DNA of 64,000 nucleotides from Alnus glutinosa (Eukaryota > Streptophyta > Magnoliopsida > Fagales > Betulaceae). The number at the start of each line of letters is the position of its first letter. Position 1 is the stretch's first letter. Of the stretch, positions 1 to 11,626 are shown one piece after another. Below the pieces are notes generated by a model, which worked only from the letters and a program-made list of their open reading frames with translations, was not told the origin of the DNA and searched no databases. Location of the stretch: NCBI RefSeq assembly GCF_958979055.1, contig NC_084896.1, forward strand, positions 1,178,001-1,242,000. Reading direction: 5' to 3'. Position numbers and translations under genes: made by a program.

Positions 1-1858
1 ATGAACATGTTTGACGCTCAGGTGAGTTTTAATGGGCCGAGTCTCAGGCCCAATATCTTATCTTATAATAGAAATAAACAAAGGTTGACAACGCCACTTT
101 GGGACATAGATTGGTGTTTTTATCCGTTGTTTGGCGACGACACTGACGTTGGACTTTAAGCAGTATTTGTTCCTCTGGAGTCGTTCCTGTTTTGTTTTTC
201 CCTACAATCGTTTCAATTTCTGAGTCACACACACCTCATACTTCACATGTTTTACTTTATTATTATTATTATTATTGTTAAAGTGGGTCCATATAATCAC
301 CGATTCACCATCCTATACTTGGGAACCAATTTTTCTTTCATAAGTGTTGGACTTCCTTTTTAGCATTCTCGGATTACTTCAATCATATGCTCTCTTGCTC
401 ATGAACCGGGATCTCTGATAAGACTGATATTATTTGTTCAGATTGCACTGCAGTGAATTCTATCTGGGCCTCATGATGCAATCTGCAATTGCAGTCAACC
501 CAATCCCTTGCTAATATGGAAATTTGTGTGTGCATCACTTAATTACACTTTTGAGGCACAAGACGTATTTTTGAAGATTTTTGTCATCCTTATGATGCCC
601 CCCTTCTGTTTTTCATGAAATTATGGGAGCGTTGTGGAGCACCTGATGTGACCCCTTTTGGCCTTTGTGCTTGGTGACAGGCTGGCCATCGCAATAATGC
701 ATGGATAAGTCTAAGTCCTTCCAATATTTCAATTACTATTGGGTGTTGAAGAATGGACAATGGGAAAAAAGTTTTCAATCTTGATGGCTTTAAAGACTCC
801 ATGTTTTTACTTGGGACAGCCAAGTGTCGCCCTCCTATTCGTGTCCAGCAAAATAATGCTAGTGTCCCAATTCCAACCCTGTACATAGTAGTACATCAAT
901 GCAATGTTAATATATATTGCGTGCCCTTAAAGTCCACTCATAGTAGTCCACATAATATTTTATAAAATGTGAGCGGATACTTGACATTGCACATAACATT
1001 TATTACTTATATAAATTGACGTGATAGTTTATGTGGTACTTATTATGTTTATTACTAAAATATGAATTGCCATAAAACAGATCGTGTGTCATTCATTTCA
1101 ATAAAATGTAAACTGACATGTGAATTTGTAAGGAGTTGTACTAAAAGTTGTAATCCCCCAAACATTTTACTCTTTTTTTTTTTTCTTTTTTGTAGATAAA
1201 CTGTATTAGAATCTCTAATATATGAACCACTAATCTTATAAGGATATTATTACCATATATATTTGTATTGATTATTGGTGAACTAATTGTGAGGTCATTG
1301 AGTTTCAAATACTTCAGTCCTTAGTCCTGAAAGCCTATAGATTAATATAATTTGACAATGTGCAGGTAGATGCTGTACGATCTGCCTTGAATGGAATGGG
1401 ATTTAAAGATGTTGAGATTATGATTGCTGAGACGGGCTGGCCGTACGATGGGGACAACAATGAAGTTGGTCCTAGTATTGAGAATGCAAGGGCCTATAAT
1501 GGGAATTTGATTGCACACCTTAGATCAATGGTTGGGACACCTCTAATGCCTGGAAAATCCGTGGATACATATATCTTTGCCTTGTATGATGAGAATTTGA
1601 AATCTGGACCAGCCTCTGAACGTGCATTTGGGCTTTTCAAGCCTGACCTTAGCATGACTTATGATGTTGGTCTTTCAAAGACTAGCCAGGTGAGTGGATT
1701 AAATCATATATATGCATCGTTTTTAAAGGCATATTGATGTTTTTTGTGGCAAATGCTTTTGAAGAAGCCTCTGACAGCAAATATATAGACACACAACAAA
1801 ACAATGCAGTAGGAGTTGCTTCATATAATAGTAACTGATAGCTAATGAGAAAGACATG

Positions 1859-1900
<42 letters not shown>

Positions 1901-3647
1901 AAAAGACAAAAAATGCAGCAAGAGTTCCTTGTGACTGTTAGAATATTATTAAATGATTACATTTATCATTTTCTATCAAGTTAAGCTTTTGGGTTAAGTA
2001 GCAATTTAACATAGTATAAGAGCAAATATCTTTTAAACCTTGTCTCCATCATTCACCTCTCAATTCAATTAAATATTTCAGATGTTAGACTTCGCTTATT
2101 GAGGAAGAATTTAAGCTCACATATGAGGGAGAGTTTTAGAATATTAATTAAATTATTAAATTTACTATTTCCTATCAATTTAATCTTTTGAGATAAGTGA
2201 TGACAGACCGAAAAAGAAGTAAGAGAGCATGACTTTTTGATAGGGAAAATTGTGGAAAGTCATGGACTATCCCTGATTGGTTTAATCATTTACTTAAAAG
2301 ACTATTGGCAATTCACATATATAGCTCTTAGCTAATGCTTGCTCTTTATTTAATTAAATCATGCACAATGTTTCTATTCCAACATTATTTCGTGTCATAA
2401 CATTGCTTTTTATTTTTGTCTATCCTCATCAGACTCCATCCACTACTCCTGCCAACCCATCTCCCAAACCGACTGCAGCAGGCTGGTGTGTTCCTAAGGC
2501 TAGCGTTTCTGATGCTCAATTGCAAGCAGATCTTGACTATGCTTGTGGCCAAGGCATTGATTGCGGCCCGATCCAACCAGGAGGCGCCTGCTTTGAACCA
2601 AACACTGTGTTATCACATGCTGCCTATGCCATGAATCTCTATTTCCAAACCTCTGCAAAGAAACCAGGGGACTGTGATTTCTCTCAAACCGCAACCCTCA
2701 CATCCATAAATCCTAGTAAGCTTGCTCACCTTCATTTTTCTATGAAACATAAACATGAACAATATTAAGAGAAGTTATATCGTGGTCGGTATGCATGCAT
2801 CTTGTGTCATTGTTTGGGGGCTGAATCATGTGATTTTTAACTCTCGAAGTGGACGTTAAAGATAATTGTGTGAGAGTGGAGACACAAGCAGTCGACTGAG
2901 TCATATACAGCCACCAAACAATGATTAAATGATTAAATTCATCTCTTCCTATCAATTTTCTCTTCCTATCAATTTAATTGTTTAGAACAAGTGGTAACTT
3001 AACAGGTTATCATAACCATAGGTCATAAGTTTGAATCTTGACTCCACAATTCACTCTCCATTTGAGTTAAATATTCCACATGTTGGGTCTCAACTATTAA
3101 AATGGAGTTTTTGCCCACACATCAAATGTCGTGAGTTCGAACCATGTCTCTTTCATTTACCTCATATTTCAATAAAATATTTCACGTGTTAGGTCTCACT
3201 TATTAAAAGAGAGTTATAGCCCACAAGTGAAAAAAGAGTTATAGTTCACAAGTGAGTGAGATTGTTAAAGTTTTGATTAAATGATTAAATTTACTTCTTC
3301 CTATCAGCTTAAGCTTCATTTAGAGCCATTATTATTAGGCTGTCCAAATTTCACATATATCCTCGTTCGAATGGACAAGTAAGTCCCATAACCCCCTCTT
3401 TTAGACCACCCAAATTTCATGTTTCTATGAAATTTGGGCGGTGTATGAATAGAAATCCTCATTTTAATGGGCGTTCCTTTAAAACTATACGCCTCAAAAC
3501 CTATAACCATGGCCGAGTCTCTAAAGCAGACAATTCTAGCTTGCTTTGTCATTTGCTACTTTTCTGAAATGTTATTTGTTCTTAATTTTTCTTCTCTCTT
3601 TGATTGTAGGTTACAATGCTTGCATTTATCCTGGTGGGAGTACCTGA
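1..3647 (+). CDS. Glucan endo-1,3-beta-glucosidase (GH17 + X8/CBM43), 3' part
   Basis: Secreted or wall-bound enzyme that hydrolyses beta-1,3-glucan (callose); 5' end lies outside the window. Visible exons are 1-21, 1366-1689, 2433-2715 and 3610-3647; all junctions are GT-AG and the frame is continuous (phase 0, 0, then a split Ser codon). The second exon holds the GH17 signature IMIAETGWP with the catalytic Glu. A Pro/Thr linker follows, then an X8 (CBM43) callose-binding module starting at GWCVP with six Cys. The protein stops just after YNACIYPGGST, so there is no visible hydrophobic GPI-anchor tail. It most resembles, from memory, Arabidopsis E13B7 (At4g34480). The leading ATG at base 1 is an internal Met, not the start. 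Intron 1 (22-1365) and intron 2 (1690-2432, with a TRIM) are otherwise unremarkable. Family assignment is firm; the exact paralogue is inferred. Confidence 0.9.
1868..1904. repeat. C/A homopolymer tract in glucanase intron 2
   Basis: About 23 C followed by about 14 A. Such tracts are unstable and often misassembled, so exact lengths are unreliable. Confidence 0.9.
1936..2205 (+). mobile_element. TRIM (miniature LTR retrotransposon), near-complete copy
   Basis: Two similar terminal repeats of about 75 bp, 1936-2011 (starts TGTTAGAATATT, ends TTTAACA) and 2134-2205, flank a short non-coding core. Directly after the left repeat, 2012-2024 reads TAGTATAAGAGCA, a decayed match to the initiator tRNA-Met primer site TGGTATCAGAGC. 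A purine-rich GAGGGAGAG precedes the right repeat. No coding capacity. It lies in intron 2 of the glucanase gene. A target-site duplication is no longer recognisable. Confidence 0.75.
2920..3322 (+). mobile_element. Degenerate composite TRIM copy in glucanase intron 3
   Basis: Contains the same blocks as the element at 1936: AATGATTAAATT, CTATCAATTTAA, GGTAACTTAACA followed by a decayed primer site, an AAATATTCCACATGTTGG core, and a second LTR-like end near 3267-3322. The core appears twice (about 3075 and 3178), suggesting two merged copies. Confidence 0.55.
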
Positions 3648-3967
3648 AAGGCAGCGTAATCCCATTAGATGTCAAAGAAGAAATTAATTTTTAAGCCAGA
3701 TTAATGCTACCAGTTACTAGCGATTAAAGAAATAATAAGTGTGTGCCTTTTCTTGATTATCTCTTGAATTGTAGAGGATTCTTACTTCTTACTTTAGTTT
3801 TGGTGTATACATATTGGTGTAGCCAACTGTCTCTCTATCTCTCTTCATTCGCATTTATTCTTGGTTCGATAAATAATGTTAGGGTGGAGATAAGCTTAAT
3901 TTTTCCTCCGAATTGAGTTAGATGAATTTTAAAAAAAATTGTCATATGTTTTTTAAACATGTGAAAA

Positions 3968-4010
<43 letters not shown>

Positions 4011-4029
4011 CTGAGTTGCAGGAAATTGA
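3648..4029. other. Intergenic and 3' flank of the glucanase
   Basis: AT-rich sequence with an (AT)n run at 3971-4007. No gene seen. Confidence 0.6.
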
Positions 4030-4261
4030 TAAAGATCTGGTGCAATACCTTTGGCTCATTTGCAGAAATACCTTTGGCTTATTGCACTGCAATTGATAAA
4101 GATATGGTGCAATACCCTTGACTTATTGTACTGCAATATGGCAAAGGTATGCAAGTGTATGGGGGAGTCCCACCTATTCGGGCAGGTGTCTGGGCAGCCC
4201 CAGTAGGTGAGGCCCACTTATGCACTCACATACCTCCTTAGCGGTATTGCACTGGATCTTA
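4030..4261. mobile_element. MITE-like inverted repeat with internal duplication
   Basis: Left end AAGATCTGGTGCAATACC (near 4030) pairs with the reverse complement of GGTATTGCACTGGATCTT at the right end (to 4261). Inside, GGTATGCAAGTGTATGGGG pairs with the complement of the segment around 4215-4235. A 60-70 bp block beginning at the left end is repeated in tandem (4030 and 4095). No ORF. Confidence 0.55.
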
Positions 4262-5246
4262 ATTTGAAGGAAATTTTATTAAAAAAAGTATGTGAGACAC
4301 AACACTTTTTTAGACTGGGTTTAAAGAAATTCCTCCAACATAGTTTGGAGGAAAAGTACAGTCTTTTTTAATAGTAGGGACAAAGTTGGAATAAATTTTA
4401 TTTAAAAAGCATGTGCTTCTCACATGTCATTTTTATAAATTAAATTGAATAAAAAATTTGTACCTTTTTTTTTGGGGGAACTTTCTTGACTTCACCTTCA
4501 TAGTTTCATGATCTCTTTCAAGTTTCAACAATTTTATTCGAAAATGGAAAAGATAATTGTAAAGAGTATTGATATATCTTTTACATAATACACCATGCAA
4601 TTCCTTGCAATTCTTCTAGCTTAATTAGTGCTTGGGAGGCATTGAAATGGTTTCCAAGTTAAGGTTAGGGATATAACTATATCTGCAGTTGAGCTGGTGT
4701 TTAGATTAGGATTGTAAGCATGTATAATTTCCACTACGCTCACAACTCCAAGGAACAGATGAGCATTCCCTGAAATTGTTTGCTTAAATTTCAAGGAATT
4801 TGGTCAAAAAAATGAGAGAATGAGAGAGAAGTCTGGGCCGCTCCCAGAGGTGTTCCGAATAGTTTAAGGTGCAAGGCTCACCTGTTCGGAATAACTCAAG
4901 CTTCCATATCACCATTGATATGAATAAAAAAAACTTTATAAGAGAATTATACCACCTCTTTTGTTGCTTTGAAAGCAACTCGATGAATGGCCGAATTAGC
5001 TGAGCGAGGCACCTTAGAAAAAACATAAAAGACAAAGAAAAGGAAGCATTTCCTTAAGACTTTAGACTCCTCCCATTCTCCTTTCTAATTTCTATGGAAG
5101 ACTTGTGATTGGGCCTTGTTCGTCTGGTCGAGTTCACTTTTATTTGGGGACCCAAAGATTTGTTTGACCTTCCAAGGTCTTTGGGTGATTAAGTCATCGC
5201 CCAGACTTACGCTTACTAAAATATTTTAGAGAAGTTGCTCCAAGGA
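4262..5246. other. Intergenic, no gene recognised
   Basis: AT-rich sequence read on both strands without a recognisable coding segment. The last 40 bases are the 5' flank of the tRNA gene, with an AT-rich TATA-like stretch at about 5217-5228 and a CAA motif at 5241-5243, both common upstream of plant tRNA genes. Confidence 0.6.
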
Positions 5247-5318
5247 TCCGTTGTCGTCCAGCGGTTAGGATATCTGGCTTTCACCCAGGAGACCCGGGTT
5301 CGATTCCCGGCAACGGAA
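5247..5318 (+). tRNA. trnE-UUC: tRNA-Glu (anticodon UUC)
   Basis: Seventy-two bases fold as a cloverleaf. Acceptor arm TCCGTTG (5247-5253) pairs with CAACGGA (5311-5317), discriminator A at 5318. Anticodon stem TCTGG/CCAGG has one T-G wobble around the loop CTTTCAC, giving anticodon TTC at 5280-5282. The T arm contains the B box GGTTCGATTCC at 5297-5307. No intron and no CCA, as expected of a nuclear gene. The intact arms and flanking signals suggest a functional gene. Confidence 0.95.
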
Positions 5319-5324
5319 TTTTTT
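5319..5324 (+). terminator. Pol III terminator of tRNA-Glu
   Basis: Run of six T directly after the tRNA 3' end; a much longer T-rich tract (about 5335-5370) follows. Confidence 0.75.
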
Positions 5325-5734
5325 CTAATTCAATTATTTATTTATTTATTTTTTTTTTTTTTTTTTTTCCAAATAAAAGAGCTACTAAATATTGCCACGA
5401 TTCAGATTCACCGATGGAGGGAGCATTTACCTTTTCAGCGGTGCACTTTTAAAGTGATAGGTTCTTATAAACATGCTACAAAGAGTGTTTCAATGTGGCT
5501 GTCATTTATTTGTTAATACTTTCTGGCTTAAGAGAAATATTGTTTCATATAAGAAACAAAGATTTTGGGAGAATTATTTCAAAGATTATGTTTTTAATTA
5601 GATCCAAAGTGGTGTCCGTAATTCTTCCGTTAATCCATCTTTAGCTGAATTTTGAAGTTTTTATGATATAATTTCTTAATGCTCGACCTTTTTAACAAAA
5701 GCCGCTTGTTTGTGCAAACCTACTAGGACCGTTA

Positions 5735-6655
5735 GGGCATCTCTAACAGAGCTTTTATATAGCTCATTATAAATACATTTGGCTATTATGAGCTACTTTA
5801 CCTCTCTAAGGTCATCTCCAGCAGTTAAAGTTAAAGTAGCTACTCAAAAATTACAAATATTTACTTTAACTACTCCAACAGTTAAAAACACTCCAACAAT
5901 ACTCTTTATTCTACTCTTCATTTCATTAAAATATTGTTTTTTAATCATTTTCTTTTATTAAATGATAGAGAGGGAGAGGGAGAGAGAGAGAGAGAGGAGA
6001 GAAAATATTAATAAAAAATTCATAAACAGGTGAACAGTGAATAGCCAGTGTTGGCTATTCACTGTTCAATGTTGAAGAGAAAAAGTTATAGTGGCTAATC
6101 TGTTGGAGGAGAAAAAATGTTCAAAATAGTCAAATTTGATTCTTTTGGTTAAAGTAACTAGTCTGCTGGAGATGGCCACATGCCCCAAAAAATAAAAGGT
6201 TATCATCCAATTTGTTACAGTAAACTTTTACTGTAGCAACTTCTGCTAAGATAATATGAATTTTTCTTGGCCTATTACTCTCTCCACCGGAGATTATAAG
6301 TGCTATTTAACACACCTGCAAGCTTGGGTACAAGCATTGGCTGCAATGTCTAAAATGGATAGCAGTGGAGTAGATTCAATATACCAATAGAGGGTATTAG
6401 GAGAGAGACAGAGAGAGAGAATAGAAGGGAGTGGGATTTGGTGGCGTTGGCGAGATAGAGAAACCAGAGAGAAGAAGGAGAGATAACGAAGAGCAAGAAA
6501 AGGAAATAACAAAAAAAAAAGATTAAAAATAGCGTTTTAAAAAATAGAGGGTAGAAGAAAAAAAAAATTGGAGTTTGTATAAAAAAAATAAGTAACTAAA
6601 ATAAAAAATTGTAATTTTTCGAGAGCTATTTTGACTCCTTTCATTAGAGATACTC
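5735..6655. mobile_element. Tourist-like MITE, host of a nested MITE
   Basis: Left terminus GGGCATCTCTAACAG and right terminus TTAGAGATACTC are imperfect inverted repeats, flanked by TTA at 5732-5734 and TTA at 6656-6658, the 3-bp duplication usual for PIF/Harbinger (Tourist) MITEs. Internal sequence is AT- and GA-rich and non-coding. Confidence 0.6.
5810..6177. mobile_element. Inner MITE nested in the Tourist-like element
   Basis: Inverted ends GGTCATCTCCAGCAG and CTGCTGGAGATGGCC. It contains a perfect short hairpin at about 6034-6069 with 16-bp arms (GAACAGTGAATAGCCA). Confidence 0.65.
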
Positions 6656-6658
6656 TTA

Positions 6659-7770
6659 GGACGTGATGTTTTCGAAGGATAACTTGTCAATCCTTTTGTT
6701 CTTGTTACCTAACCTTAAACAACATGCATGGTGACTTCTAAGAGCTCTTACCGATGAGTCGTTTGGCATCTCAGAACCCTCGAAAGGGCTGCCAACTGGA
6801 TGTTTGATGAGTACGTGAAAGTGACGAAGTTGCTTTTGACTATATAATCATGCCGGCCTTTCAGAATGATGGATGAAAAGATGGGAAGTCCCAAATTAGA
6901 GTTCTGATTAAAAGAGTATTAGATGCTCTGCAATTTTGCAAATTAAAGTGAGATTTTAAACAAAATTGTGAAATTTATCTCATTTGATAGTGAGTTTTTT
7001 TTTTGTTTAAAAAGATGGTTGTTTGAAAATAAGAGCAGAATTTTAAAGGTCAAATAATAATTTTATTAAATGCTTGATTGCATCATTAATAATTGTGATT
7101 TCATTAAATACACTTTGAAACTGTTAATAATTAGATGTTCTGGTACTTGATGAATTGAAGAGAATATGTGGTTTCAGGAAGAAAGAAAAAATGTTTATAC
7201 TCGATTATTTTTCATAATATGATATAAAAAAAAAATGAGAATATTTTTAATTTGACTTCTTTTCTTTTTTTTAACAAGAAAAAAAAAAAAGAATAAGAAT
7301 AATTGTCAAACGGTGCGAATGGAAAAAAGGCATTGCAGAAATTGCAAGAATTGGTCCTTTTCCAAAGTTAGTTTGAAAGGTGTTGACTTCTTCGTGTTCT
7401 TCACACGATGTTGACAAATTTGGGTTTTCATTAGGACAGAAGAGGACTTCGAGAAAATAGTTTCCCCTTAATCTTGCCACGTTTAGGTCAAAATTTTGAA
7501 TTAAAGTTTACAAAATATATCATACTTTTATCCTCTCTCTCACTCTCTTTTTCTTTTCTTTTTTTTTTTTTTAAAAAAAAAAGTTTTGTATACCATTCTT
7601 TCTCTCAATAAGATCTTACGTAATTTTCTTGCTTTTAATATCATATTTTCTTGAGTAATTTTAAAAATTAATCTTGTATTTTGTTTGTATCTCTCTAAAA
7701 ATGATGCGACTTTTAAAATCACAACTTGATCTACTTGCACAAGTGCACGGCCATCCTAAATCAATACAAA
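6659..7770. other. Intergenic, no gene recognised
   Basis: AT-rich with several poly-A and poly-T tracts. No coding segment recognised. Confidence 0.6.
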
Positions 7771-7775
7771 GGTGG

Positions 7776-7898
7776 TGTAAGGGATTTTATGGGGTTTGGA
7801 AATAAAAATGGGAAAAGACTAAAAATGTTGAATATTACTTAAGAGTTCTTCGAGAGGCTCAGAGCTCTCCAATGGATTACAGATAATTTCTCAAGTCT

Positions 7899-7936
<38 letters not shown>

Positions 7937-8110
7937 AAACGACTTAACAGCAATTGATACCAAACTAGGGCAGAAAAGTAAATAACCATAAAATAATAAC
8001 TTATGGAATCCTTCTAGAATTCTCTGCCATGCACACATGCGCCCTTCCACGTCACCCTTCTTTTATTCCTTGATCATAATCTGTAGGTCAACCATGGAAG
8101 GTCCGTAACA
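7776..8110 (-). repeat. 3' LTR of the chromovirus
   Basis: Matches 16426-16809 along its length apart from scattered substitutions and one about 50-bp segment replaced by an expanded (CT)n run at about 7901-7932. The differences indicate that the insertion is not recent. Confidence 0.92.
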
Positions 8111-8122
8111 AGGGCACCCCCA

Positions 8123-8540
8123 TCAAAGAACCTTGCCCACAAGGTGCGGGAATTGGTCATGCAACTTCCATAAAAGCTCCCAAGAGTCATCTTCTGGTGA
8201 CGCGCCCCTCCAACGAATGAGGACCTCAGTGGCGGCACACCCATTGCACTTGATCAAACGGCGGTCAACAATCAGTTTGGGTTCTGGCCTGATTTCACTG
8301 TGTGCGTCAACCGGCAGCAAGGATGAAAGTGGAGAAACAAACTTCTCTAACTTTTTCTTCAAACATGAGACATGAAAAACAGGGAAAAGACGTGCTTCTG
8401 GTGGAAGAGCAAGCTTATAAGCCACCAGTCCCACCCGGCTGAGAATCTGGAAAGGACCGAAAAACCATAGAGAAAGTTTTAATTGTGGCACAGAGCAAGG
8501 GTCTTCTGGCGATACGATTGCAAACGTAAGTAAACCCAAT
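8123..8540 (-). pseudogene. Integrase C-terminal module and chromodomain (retroelement)
   Basis: The reading frame shows the GPF/Y-type module (FGPFQIL...LFPVFHVSCLKK) that ends Ty3/gypsy integrases, then a chromodomain tail with the motif VLIRWRGASPEDDSWE. The chromodomain is what places the element among chromoviruses. It is separated from the integrase core by a frame break. Confidence 0.85.
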
Positions 8541-9379
8541 CGCCCACCTCAAACTGTCGTTCCGAACGACACTTATCAGCTTGAAGCTTCATACGATTTT
8601 GAGCCAAATGAAGATGATCCTTGAGCAAGAAAGTTAGTGAGGTGCGATCCCGTAACAAGGAGTTAACGACCTGGTTAGCTGACGTGCCTGGAACATATGA
8701 TAACAGGGTTGGCGGGGCATAGCCGTAAATGACTTCAAAAGGTGTGAACCCTGTGGTAGAGTGGTGGGAAGTATTATACCACCACTCAGCCAAAGGAAGC
8801 CAAATACTCCACTCTTTAGGTTTTCCCCAGCATAGCATCTAAGATAAGTTTCAAGACATTTGTTGAGAGTCTTCGTTTGGCCATCTGAGAGGATGGTAAG
8901 TTGAACTGAAGGCTAAGGAAATGCCTTGAAGATGAAAAGGTTCAAGCCAAAAGGTGCTCATGAATGTCGGATCCCGATCGGACACGATCGTCGTGGGCAT
9001 GCCGTACAGTTTAAAGATGTTGGTTAAGAACACCTAAGCCACTGTAGAGGTCGTATAAGGGTGAGCCAAGGGTAGGAAATGCCTATACTTCGAGAAACAA
9101 TCGACGACGACTAAAATAACCGAGAATCCACGAGACAACGGAAGGCCTTCAATAAAATTCCTGGCTATATCCGACCAGACCCGAGAGGGTGTGGGTAATG
9201 GTTGGAGCAACCCAGCCGGTAGCACGGACTCATGTTTATTTTCTTAGCAAACAGTGCACTCACACACGAATTTCTTAATATCATGGCGCATACCTTTCCA
9301 GGAAAATTAGTCTTAACGCGCTGGATAGTCTTATGATATCCCGAATGACCGGAGGTGGGGTTGGAGTGGATGAAGGTCA
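8541..9379 (-). pseudogene. Integrase core, broken
   Basis: Pieces in different frames: an N-terminal segment with SGH and remnants of the HHCC zinc finger near 9240-9370, the core strand ARNFIEGLP where the catalytic Asp usual at the third position is Asn, then IVSDRDPTF with the second Asp, and a degraded region where the catalytic Glu should be. A later segment reads FTPFEVIYGYAPP. Stops and frameshifts make it non-functional. Confidence 0.85.
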
Positions 9380-9384
9380 GTAAC
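9380..9384. repeat. Target-site duplication (GTAAC), left
   Basis: GTAAC directly left of the solo LTR; the identical GTAAC is at 13006-13010. Confidence 0.85.
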
Positions 9385-11537
9385 TATAACGCCCCAAATT
9401 TTTTTTTTTTTTTATATATATAATATTTTTGGACCTAAAAATAAATAAATATATATATATTCATAAAAGAAGAAGGAAATTTTGTCTCATTCAATTTATT
9501 ATACAAAATTATTCTATGGGTTCTCTTTTACTCTTATTAGTGTAGCCCATAATTTATAATGGTCTTTGTTTATTTATTTATTTATTTTCTTTATTTTTTT
9601 TTTAACCCAATTTGGTTAAGGCCATAAAAAAAAAAAAAAAAAAAAAAAAACCCACAGCTCTCTCTCACAGACCACTCACAAGTTGCAGAAGAAGCCTTGC
9701 CACCTTTCCAATTTTTAAAGCAGAAACCAGTGACACCTTGCTAATGCAATCTGACCCTCTCGCCACATTTCAGTTCAACGAAATACACGTTGAGCCCATG
9801 CAATGCCCCTTTAAGCCACGATAGCTCCATTCTTCTCCTATTTAATCACTCTCCTCGCCATGCATCAAGGCATCGGCAGAAATTCAGTCCTTAGCCATTT
9901 TCAAAACTTAACAGCAGTTATTCATTCCTCTTTGTTTTTTTTTTTTTTTTGTAAAGCTTTTGTGATTAAATTATGGTGGTTCAGAGTATTTTAGTTCTGA
10001 GAACTCTCTGCTTTTAAATCGAATGATCTGTGCTGAGTTTGAAGCTTTGATTTTTGATAATGGGTTGCGATTATTTGGCTTTTGAGTACTATGTTACTGG
10101 AAATTTATTTTTCTTCCTTTCTTTTTCTTTGGTTGGACGCCCCCCCTTAGTATTTCTTTTTCTTCCCCTGCTTCTTTCTTCTCTCTTCTTGTTCTTTTCT
10201 TGTTTCTGAGAGAGAGTTGGGGTGAGGGGAGGATTTGAGAAACAGAGTAGGGAAAGGGGGAGACCAGCCGAAAGGGGGATGTGGGGAAGGGAGAAGACCC
10301 AGCCGGTGGGCTAGCCACCGGACTGGGCGGACTATACCGCCGGGCCGGCAGACCGCGGCCCCGCGCCGGCGACGCCACCGGAGGGCGTTTTTCCGGCGAT
10401 TTCTGGTTCCCTGTGAGTGTAAATTTCTGGGCTTTTGATTTTCAGATTATGGGTTGAATGGGTCTTTGAGAAATCTTTGAGTCTTGATCTTGTTTCAGTT
10501 TGGGTTGATTTGTTATGAAAATTATGGCTTTAAGAAGGATTCTTCGATAGAAAAGAGAAAAGAAAATTAAAAATTCTGAACTTTTTTCTGAAGAAAACTG
10601 TAGGGGTGTAAGAGAAATCACAGGGTAGACTTTCGGGTAAGAGTTCTCTTGAGATTTGATTTTGGGGGTTATTTTTCTGGAGGATTTCCTTGTAGAAAAC
10701 TGAATAGGTGTAAAAATCTTTTGAGAATTGTTGGGTTGTTTTTAGGTAGAGGAACCGATTGGGATTGAGAATTTCTAAGTTTTGTTTTGGGATGTTGTAG
10801 TTTTGATTGTGTTGTTGGGATGTTTTGATATGATGAATTATCTAGTCAGTTTGGAGTGATTTTGGGGGCTGTTTGGTGATAGCCAGTCGGTGTTTTTATC
10901 TTGGGCATTCTTGTATTTCTTCTGATTAACTAAACAGGTACACTTTGAATTGGGTTGAATTATTTAGAAAAAGTGTTGCTGAATGCTAAAGGAATGCTGT
11001 GATTTTTGGGCTGATTTCTTGTTGTGGCCATATGAGTATGGATTATATAATTTAATATATGATTTGTAATATGGATTTTTGCTAAAATATTGAGACTCTA
11101 CACTAAATCTCTTATTTGGTATATCAGATAGGTTGAATCTCTTTTATATGAATATTGAGTTGTTATTTGGCTACTGACTTGGGATATAAACACTGAAATT
11201 GTTATCCCTGTGCTGTCTAAATTAGGAACATGAACTAATCCTTTGGTTACCAGAATCTAAGCTAGATTTATATGCACAATTTTCATGGATGTATTGCACT
11301 ATGAAAACTGGAACATCCTGGAAAGATTCAGGTCATTCAAAGAGGCAATAATGGAGACTAGGAAATTTCCTTGTAAAATCACATGAGTTTCTGTTGAAAT
11401 ATTGTAGTTGCTAGAATTTTTATTTACCCCTACTTGAATAAGTGATGACCCATGTGATTATAGAAATTTTAAAAATTACATTGCAGAAACATGTCTTTAT
11501 TTTAAATCTTTAGTGTCATATGCACCCAATTTAATTA

Positions 11538-11626
<89 letters not shown>

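Noticed and set aside
1-3. ATG at base 1 as a start codon
   Set aside because: The following MFDAQ and phase show it is an internal Met of a GH17 exon cut by the window edge.
3610-3694. Longer frame around the last glucanase exon (to 3694)
   Set aside because: It is in another phase; the phase set by the preceding exon gives the X8 ending and a stop at 3645-3647.
5235-5516. 93-codon open frame
   Set aside because: Covers the tRNA-Glu gene and a poly-T tract; no coding signal.
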